Under the pieces are notes generated by a model. The model worked only from the letters and a program-made list of their open reading frames with translations. It was not told where the DNA came from and searched no databases. DNA of 10,593 nt from Lachnospiraceae bacterium (lineage in GTDB: Bacteria > Bacillota > Clostridia > Lachnospirales > Lachnospiraceae): NCBI GenBank assembly GCA_019423745.1, contig JAHZAV010000056.1:1-10593 (forward strand), given 5' to 3'. Below are positions 5,896 through 10,593 of this stretch, piece after piece. Within the stretch, counting starts at the first letter, position 1. Each line of letters starts with the position of its first letter. A program made the position numbers and the translations under genes.

Positions 5896-8127
5896 ATGAA
5901 AAAGTATTGTTTGAATTGTATGCGTGAAATTACCACAGGTACGCTCTGTACTGACTGTGTTGGGAAGAAAATCCCTGAGACTGTACCGCATCAGCTGAAA
6001 CCTGGGACAATACTGAACAATAAGTATCTGGTTGGAAAGGTAATTGGTGAAGGAGGATTTGGAATCACCTATATCGGTCGGGATACCGTATTGGAAACCA
6101 GAGTTGCCATTAAGGAATTTTATCCTATGGGCCGCATGAACCGAAATAATGCTGTATCCAGTACCTTAACGATTTCCACTGATGAACAGCGTGATTTTAT
6201 CCGAAAAGGACGGGAACGTTTTCTGACTGAAGCAAGAAACATCGCCCAGTTTTCATCCGAACCAGGTGTTGTAAACGTAAAAGATTTTTTTGAAGAAAAT
6301 GAAACTGCATACATTATCATGGAATATCTGGAAGGAAAAACTCTGGCTGCCCAAATCAAAGAATACGGTCCTATGAATTCTGAGAAAGTACGGGAACTTA
6401 TGCTCCCTCTTGTGGAAGCACTGTCAAAGATACATAAATTGGGAGTTATTCACCGTGATATCAGTCCGGATAATATTATGTATCTTAATCAAGGTTCCTG
6501 CAAGTTGATGGATTTTGGTTCAGCGCGTTATTTTATGCAGAAGGATCAGCAACTTACCAGTACCATCAAGAGAGGTTATACACCTGAGGAGCAATATACC
6601 AGCACAGGCAATCAGGGCCCCTGGACAGATGTTTATGGATTGTGTGCAACTATGTATAAATGCATTACAGGAGTAACTCCGGACGATGCCATTGACCGGA
6701 TGGCATATGACAATCTGAAACGGCCATCTGAGCTTGGAGTAAGCATTTCTCCGGAATTTGAGCAAACCCTTTTATATGGCCTGGCGCTGCATGCTAAAGA
6801 CCGTTGCCAGAACATGGACGAACTGTTCAGGCTTATGAAAGGAAATACACAGGAAGAACCAGAGGATGATTCTGATGCAACTATGTTTGCAGATCAAACA
6901 TATTTTTCACAGGATACCCCCTCCTATACGCAGCAAACTTATACGCAACAGTCTTATACACAGCCAACTTATACACAAACTCAGCATACTACCGGTTACG
7001 GCCATCCGGGAATGTATGACCCAGATGATATCACCAGAACCCAGGCACCTTCTGAAACGAAAAAGAAACGTTTCTTAATTCCAGCCATTCTAGGTGGGAT
7101 TGTAATTCTTGCAGTAGCAGCTTTTCTGATTTGGAATGTCATTGGAAAAGGCAGTGATAAAGTAGAAACTGCCGGCGATTACTATGTAACCGGATGCAAA
7201 GAAGTACTCAAACTCCGTGAGACCGAAGACATGGACAGCAAGATCCTTACCAAATTAGACAACGGAGAAAAGGTATCTCTGATAGAAAGAACTGAAACGG
7301 ACTGTTGGAAAGTTTACGTAGAGGCCGAGGATCTTACCGGATATTTGGATTATCATTATCTTACCAATGAACGGGATGCTGCTATGGAGCCGATCGAAAA
7401 ATATGTAAATGTATCAGGCGATGAGCAGCTGACTATTTTAAGTACTCCCGAAAAAAGCGCTACTTCTATCGGTATTCTTGAGCGGGGTGATGAAATCACT
7501 GTCCTTGCTATGCCCGGAGACACCTATGCATACATTTATGCGCCAGAAGTCAAGACATTCGGCTATGTTGAGCAAAGCAAACTGTCCGATGACGAGCCAC
7601 AAGAGGAGAAAAAATCTACCGATGATACTACTGCAGCAAATCAGGCGCAGAATAACGGTGATGTGTTTGGTCCCGGCAATCCGCCTTCAAGCAATATCGG
7701 GGTGTACTATGTAAATGTGCAGAAAGGTTATCTGGCGCTTCGGAATGCCAAAAGCTATGACTCATCCAATGAAATTGGCAAAATGTATAATGGTGATTCT
7801 GTATATGCTCTTAGAAACGACGGGGAATACTGGTATGTTTATTCTCCCAGTCTTGGAAGCTATGGATATACAAATGCCACCTACCTGGTTTCCACACCAC
7901 AGAAAAACGTTTCCCCCACCAACGGGTCTGTCTATTATGCCAACGTTTCATCCGGTTATCTGGCATTAAGAAATGACACAGCTTATGATGCATCTAATGA
8001 AATTGGTAAAATTGCAAACGGACAACCCGTACAAGTAATTGATTCCTCTTCAGGCACTTACTGGTATGTATATGTACCAAGTCTAAATCAATACGGATAT
8101 GTAAACAGTGACTATTTGAGGAAATAG
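5896..8127 (+). CDS. Transmembrane Ser/Thr protein kinase with zinc ribbon and four extracellular SH3-like domains
   Basis: This is a Hanks-type kinase that probably phosphorylates itself and the FHA-ABC ATPase. In 743 residues: a zinc ribbon (C5xxC8, C18xxC21); a kinase domain at about 43-315 with G-loop GEGGFG 51-56, Lys73, Glu112, HRD 186-188, Asn193, DFG 206-208 and activation segment ending GYTPEEQY 227-234; a juxtamembrane linker (316-390) with four YTQ repeats; KKKR then a TM helix (about 393-413); and four SH3-like domains outside (about 424-490, 498-563, 601-665, 677-741). The last two are near-duplicates. The catalytic loop is HRDISPDN: the usual Lys after HRD-x is Ser, but all three classic catalytic residues remain, so I expect activity. 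PASTA domains, usual in PrkC/PknB, are absent; bacterial SH3 domains often bind cell wall, so they may replace PASTA as the sensor. The start is set by AGGGAGG (5881-5887). No phosphatase gene is nearby. Confidence 0.93.
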   Translation: MKKYCLNCMREITTGTLCTDCVGKKIPETVPHQLKPGTILNNKYLVGKVIGEGGFGITYIGRDTVLETRVAIKEFYPMGRMNRNNAVSSTLTISTDEQRDFIRKGRERFLTEARNIAQFSSEPGVVNVKDFFEENETAYIIMEYLEGKTLAAQIKEYGPMNSEKVRELMLPLVEALSKIHKLGVIHRDISPDNIMYLNQGSCKLMDFGSARYFMQKDQQLTSTIKRGYTPEEQYTSTGNQGPWTDVYGLCATMYKCITGVTPDDAIDRMAYDNLKRPSELGVSISPEFEQTLLYGLALHAKDRCQNMDELFRLMKGNTQEEPEDDSDATMFADQTYFSQDTPSYTQQTYTQQSYTQPTYTQTQHTTGYGHPGMYDPDDITRTQAPSETKKKRFLIPAILGGIVILAVAAFLIWNVIGKGSDKVETAGDYYVTGCKEVLKLRETEDMDSKILTKLDNGEKVSLIERTETDCWKVYVEAEDLTGYLDYHYLTNERDAAMEPIEKYVNVSGDEQLTILSTPEKSATSIGILERGDEITVLAMPGDTYAYIYAPEVKTFGYVEQSKLSDDEPQEEKKSTDDTTAANQAQNNGDVFGPGNPPSSNIGVYYVNVQKGYLALRNAKSYDSSNEIGKMYNGDSVYALRNDGEYWYVYSPSLGSYGYTNATYLVSTPQKNVSPTNGSVYYANVSSGYLALRNDTAYDASNEIGKIANGQPVQVIDSSSGTYWYVYVPSLNQYGYVNSDYLRK
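6922..6981 (+). repeat. Four tandem 15-bp units encoding (S/T)YTQx
   Basis: Within the kinase juxtamembrane linker, four 15-base units sharing TATACRCA encode SYTQQ, TYTQQ, SYTQP and TYTQT (residues 343-362). The units differ at several bases, so the array is not brand-new. It lies in a Thr/Tyr/Gln-rich, probably disordered segment between the catalytic domain and the membrane. Confidence 0.85.
7696..8118 (+). repeat. Duplicated SH3-like domains in the kinase ectodomain
   Basis: Residues 601-665 and 677-741 align throughout: GYLALRN, SNEIGK, YWYVY, PSL and YGY recur at the same spacing. The two earlier SH3-like domains (424-490, 498-563) are far more diverged from them. This points to a tandem duplication of the membrane-distal domain within the gene. 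Confidence 0.85.
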
Positions 8128-8130
8128 CCT

Positions 8131-9096
8131 ATGAAAAGAAAAATTTTGATTCTGGTGGCGATCATTTTCGTGGTCATTGGCACTGCTGCTGTTATTTTAA
8201 TCGTCTGCAGCCAGGAGGGTGGTCTCTTTGGCAAGGGTCAAGAAAAGAACATCGCCAAGCCCATTGAAATTGAAATTCCAAAGGAAGAGCCGGAGCCTGA
8301 ACCAGAACCCACGCCACCCGAAGAGCCGGCACCCCAGCAGGCTACAGAAAATCCGGCGTCAGAATCTTCATCAGGAAATATACAGGAAATTCAAAGTCGT
8401 CTCGAGCAACTAGTCAGTACTGAATATAATGCCGGAGGCAATATTGCAATCTGTACCGGTAAAGTGGATGGAAATGATCTGGCTACCGTCAATAACGCTC
8501 CTATGCAGGCGGCCAGTCTAATCAAACTTTATGTTGCCGGATGTGTTTATGAAAACTATGATAAAGTCACTGCTTATGATTCTTATGGCGGAGAAACTGA
8601 AAATCTGATGCGATCCATGATCACAGTCAGTGACAACTCTGCCTGCAATACCCTGGTAACTCGACTAGGGGACGGCGTTGCCGGAAACGGTATGGCACTT
8701 GTAAATCAATACTGCTCTACCCACGGCTTTTCCGACACGCATATGGGACGGCTGATGCTTGAACCTAATGATGTAGATGACAATTATACATCCGTTCGTG
8801 ACTGCTGTAATTTCCTTAAAATGATAAATGCCAGCCAACTGGAAGGTTCCGCTACGATTCTAAGTTATATGAATCAGCAGGAACGTCGCGGAAAAATCCC
8901 TGCCGGGCTTCCTTCTGGTGTTTCTTCTGGTAACAAAACCGGGGAACTTTCTGATGTGGAAAATGACGCTGCCATTGTATATGGAAACGGAGGTACATAT
9001 GTCCTGTGCGTCATGTCCCAGAAACTGTCTGACCCTTACAGTGCCAGACAGTTTATCATCCGAACCTCCAGTGTTGTATATGAAATGATGCAATAA
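8131..9096 (+). CDS. Membrane-anchored class A beta-lactamase-fold serine hydrolase
   Basis: This is an extracytoplasmic protein of the beta-lactamase/penicillin-binding serine hydrolase fold. In 321 residues: a short basic N-terminus and TM segment (about 4-26; LIVC is a poor lipobox, so I favour an uncleaved anchor), a Pro/Glu-rich linker (47-69), then the domain from about 85. Active-site motifs are S129-L-I-K132 (SxxK), S167-D-N (SDN) and K269-T-G (KTG). SDN to KTG is 102 residues, as in class A enzymes, but SxxK to SDN is only 38 instead of about 60, so the helical subdomain is shortened. E211 may stand in for Glu166 but the omega-loop motif ExxLN is not evident, so efficient beta-lactam hydrolysis is doubtful. 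It could be a peptidoglycan peptidase or a binding/sensing protein. Start at 8131, three bases after the kinase stop with GAGG at 8119-8122, suggests coupled translation with the kinase. Confidence 0.85.
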   Translation: MKRKILILVAIIFVVIGTAAVILIVCSQEGGLFGKGQEKNIAKPIEIEIPKEEPEPEPEPTPPEEPAPQQATENPASESSSGNIQEIQSRLEQLVSTEYNAGGNIAICTGKVDGNDLATVNNAPMQAASLIKLYVAGCVYENYDKVTAYDSYGGETENLMRSMITVSDNSACNTLVTRLGDGVAGNGMALVNQYCSTHGFSDTHMGRLMLEPNDVDDNYTSVRDCCNFLKMINASQLEGSATILSYMNQQERRGKIPAGLPSGVSSGNKTGELSDVENDAAIVYGNGGTYVLCVMSQKLSDPYSARQFIIRTSSVVYEMMQ

Positions 9097-9101
9097 TACA
9101 A

Positions 9102-9141
9102 ACGGCAGGCATATCTTTTTTATAAAAAGATTGCCTGCCGT
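9102..9141. terminator. Hairpin between convergent genes, probable terminator
   Basis: Bases 9102-9120 pair with 9124-9141 as an 18-bp stem with one bulged T (9112) and a three-base loop. It lies five bases after the beta-lactamase-fold gene's stop and six before that of the convergent minus-strand gene. Unusually, the T run (9115-9121) lies inside the stem near the loop, so it does not fit the classic stem-then-U-tract model. It may act as a two-way barrier or as an mRNA 3'-end stabiliser. Confidence 0.5.
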
Positions 9142-9147
9142 CATGCA

Positions 9148-9552
9148 TTATCCGGTTAAACTTCCATCATTCTTATAAATAATTGCTTTTCCTGGATCTT
9201 TCTCATCATAACGGATTTCTACAAAATCTCCTTCCTTAATCTGTCCGAGAACAAAAGTCTTTCTTTGACCGATCGGTATTTTCCCAATTTTGATTGCAGA
9301 GGCTTTCAACTTCGCTGTCTCTTTTATTTCATAGTTAATTCCATTTACACTGTATCTCACATAAATCACCCAGGGATGATCCATACCTTTCAGAGCAATC
9401 TTGCGTATTGTTCCTTGGGTTATTCCCGTATAAGCTGCCTTTTTCTTTTTCCTTATATTTTTATTTATTACAAGGATTAAAAATACAACTACAAGCGGAA
9501 TTATTATAATCAAAGCAAAGATAAAAAGAATCATCATACCATTTTCTGACAT
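9148..9552 (-). CDS. Small membrane protein, DUF3592-like
   Basis: The function is unknown. The 134 residues have one strong TM helix (about 6-29), a basic stop-transfer cluster (NKNIRKKKKAA, 30-40), and a soluble beta-rich tail. The tail shows a pattern seen in DUF3592-type domains: GTIRKI, then YVRYSVNGINYE, then GDFVEIRYDEKDPGKAIIY near the end (V-x-V-x-Y-[DP]-x-[DN]-P). The Y-D-E-K-D-P motif is the clearest hallmark. ATG at 9552 has AAGGGGG nine bases upstream. It starts 35 bases after the acetyltransferase stop with no promoter or terminator between, so the two are likely co-transcribed. No enzymatic residues are evident. The family match is by eye and moderate. Confidence 0.7.
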   Translation of the reverse strand: MSENGMMILFIFALIIIIPLVVVFLILVINKNIRKKKKAAYTGITQGTIRKIALKGMDHPWVIYVRYSVNGINYEIKETAKLKASAIKIGKIPIGQRKTFVLGQIKEGDFVEIRYDEKDPGKAIIYKNDGSLTG

Positions 9553-9587
9553 ACAGATATTCCCCCTTATTATGCCTAACTCATGCC

Positions 9588-10172
9588 TTATTTATTATCT
9601 CGAATGACCCGGCATGGATTTCCAAAAGCAATAACATTATCTGGAATATCTTTTGTGACAACACTTCCAGCTCCTATTACAACATTATCTCCTATTGTCA
9701 CTCCTGGCAAAATAATTGCGCCACCGCCAATCCATACATTATCACCAATTACCACTGGAGCTGTTCTAGTTTTGCAAAATACAAATGATCCGTCTTCCTT
9801 AGGTTCTCCAAAACGTTCCATGGCATTTGTTGGATGAAAGGCTGTATAAATCTGTACATTCGGTGCAATGAGCGCATTATCTCCAATACGAATCACATTA
9901 TCATCTAAAAATGTGCAATTCATATTGACTTCGCAATTATTTCCAAAATAAATATTATTACCGTAATCAACAAAAAAGGGGGCCGTAATCCAGAGATTCG
10001 CCCCTTTTCCTCCAAGCAGATTATCCAATATTTTTTGCTTTTCCAGTGTATTTGCAGAATCAGTCTGATTATAATCTCTTATTAAATCTTTTGCTTTATG
10101 CCATTGCGTTAACAGCTCCTCATCTCCACAGTCATACAACAGACCTGACAGCATTTTTTCTCGTTCTGTCAT
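9588..10172 (-). CDS. Sugar O-acetyltransferase (maltose/galactoside acetyltransferase family)
   Basis: This is a cytoplasmic trimeric left-handed beta-helix enzyme that moves acetyl from acetyl-CoA to a sugar hydroxyl. The 194 residues match the LacA/Maa family length. An N-terminal Mac helical segment is at about 1-55 (MTEREKMLSGLLYD). Hexapeptide repeats follow, with FVDYGNNIYFGNNCEVNMNC (67-86), the catalytic His in YTAFHPT (H113, corresponding to His115 of LacA), and VVIGDNVWIGGGAIILPGV (140-158). The end is IAFGNPCRVIR, the usual acetyl-CoA-side tail. ATG at 10172 has AAAGGAG eight bases upstream, and a good promoter lies at 10215-10242. Physiological acceptor is unknown; such enzymes are often detoxifying or have loose specificity. 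I do not assign lacA or maa. Confidence 0.92.
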   Translation of the reverse strand: MTEREKMLSGLLYDCGDEELLTQWHKAKDLIRDYNQTDSANTLEKQKILDNLLGGKGANLWITAPFFVDYGNNIYFGNNCEVNMNCTFLDDNVIRIGDNALIAPNVQIYTAFHPTNAMERFGEPKEDGSFVFCKTRTAPVVIGDNVWIGGGAIILPGVTIGDNVVIGAGSVVTKDIPDNVIAFGNPCRVIRDNK

Positions 10173-10198
10173 ATATGTTTCTCCTTTTATTCTAAAAC

Positions 10199-10208
10199 AA
10201 CAGCTGTT
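10199..10208. promoter_or_regulatory. Palindrome at the predicted transcription start (possible operator)
   Basis: AACAGCTGTT is a perfect 10-base palindrome located 7-16 bases downstream of the -10 box of the acetyltransferase promoter, so it overlaps the expected start site. A repressor bound there would block transcription. It is short enough to be chance. Confidence 0.3.
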
Positions 10209-10214
10209 TTCATC

Positions 10215-10242
10215 ATTATATCTTATTTAATAAAAGTTGCAA
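10215..10242 (-). promoter_or_regulatory. SigA-type promoter of the acetyltransferase/DUF3592-like unit
   Basis: On the minus strand a TTGCAA -35 (10242-10237) and a perfect TATAAT -10 (10220-10215) are separated by 16 bases. Transcription would start near 10208, about 36 bases before the ATG at 10172. Confidence 0.7.
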
Positions 10243-10285
10243 ATACTTAAATATATGTATCTTTCCATACTCACCAATCTAATAT

Positions 10286-10593
10286 TTATTCCAGATTTCT
10301 ATATTCCTCATCACCAACAGGCTCACACCATTCATTAGACATCTCTTCTCCCGGTGCTTCAAATGCAATATGACTGAACCACGAATCCTTTTTTGCCCCA
10401 TGCCAATGCTTTATACCCGCCGGAATATAAATGACAGTTCCAGGTTTCAGACTTACTGGATCTTTCCCTTCTTCCTGATACCATCCTTCCCCTGCTGTAC
10501 ACAAAAGGATCTGCCCTCCTCCTTTAGAGGCATGGTGAATATGCCAGTTATTTCTGCATTAAACTGGACTCCCCCTCCGCAATCCCTTGTAGT
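10286..10593 (-). pseudogene. Cupin-domain protein, C-terminal part; window-truncated and apparently frameshifted
   Basis: This is a small beta-barrel cupin, of the kind found alone or fused to carboxymuconolactone decarboxylase-like proteins. The open frame reads CRNNWHIHHASKGGGQILL from 10558, carrying the HxH metal-binding pair of cupin motif 1. It continues through LCTAGEGWYQEE, motif 2 IPAGIKHWHGA, DSWFSH and SNEWCEP to the stop at 10286. Immediately before CRNNW the same frame has a TAA stop (10561-10559). A neighbouring frame reads GGGVQFNA up to that point, which lines up with VTFEPG in relatives having VTFEPGCRNNWH. A small deletion (7 bases would fit, between TGCA copies) therefore seems to have broken the frame. 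Using TTG (10504) as a start would drop the HxH motif. The 5' part lies outside the window, so the call is less firm than the other two breaks. Confidence 0.65.

Noticed and set aside
8131..8210. Lipoprotein signal in the beta-lactamase-fold protein
   Set aside because: The Cys follows LIV, not a normal lipobox (Val at -1), so a membrane anchor is more likely.
8131..9096. Calling the fourth operon gene an antibiotic-resistance beta-lactamase
   Set aside because: The ExxLN motif is not evident and SxxK-SDN spacing is short; operon context points to wall biology rather than resistance.
1..10593. CRISPR array, tRNA, rRNA, transposase or phage genes
   Set aside because: No regularly spaced repeats, cloverleaf, rRNA segments, or transposase/integrase motifs were found on either strand.

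Overview
The window looks like chromosomal DNA from a low-GC Firmicute, most likely a gut clostridium of the Lachnospiraceae type. This is inferred from AT-rich intergenic DNA, strong G-rich ribosome binding sites (AGGAGG, AAGGGGG), Bacillus/Clostridium-style -10 boxes, and the families present. I could not run a taxonomic search.

Layout. Positions 1-371 hold no gene I can defend, but carry a perfect 20-bp hairpin and one or two terminators. On the minus strand follow a macro-domain (ADP-ribose hydrolase-like) gene broken by a 1-base frameshift (372-883), an ABC ATPase broken by a deletion that removes its LSGGQ signature (1061-1664), and an intact FtsX/MacB-type permease (1767-3059), which was presumably its partner. 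A 399-bp divergent intergenic region separates these from a plus-strand run of four intact genes (3459-9096). A hairpin at 9102-9141 lies between that run and a minus-strand pair: a sugar O-acetyltransferase followed by a small membrane protein resembling DUF3592. The right edge holds a cupin gene, cut by the window and apparently also frameshifted.

The core of the window is the plus-strand operon: ABC-2 (ABCG-like) permease; ATPase with two N-terminal FHA domains; transmembrane Ser/Thr kinase with an N-terminal zinc ribbon and four extracellular SH3-like domains; and a membrane-anchored class A beta-lactamase-fold protein. Gaps are 59, 14 and 3 bases. The first three resemble, in split form, the mycobacterial PknF/Rv1747 pair, in which a kinase phosphorylates an FHA-ABC exporter. 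A coherent model is that SH3 domains (and perhaps the serine-hydrolase-fold protein) sense cell-wall material outside, the kinase phosphorylates threonines inside, and FHA domains on the ATPase read these to control export. The substrate is unknown, and no phosphatase gene is in the window.

Three minus-strand genes are broken while 5.6 kb of the plus operon is clean. This fits local decay of accessory genes with selection on the kinase/FHA-ABC operon. Sequencing or assembly error remains possible, especially for the 1-base case.
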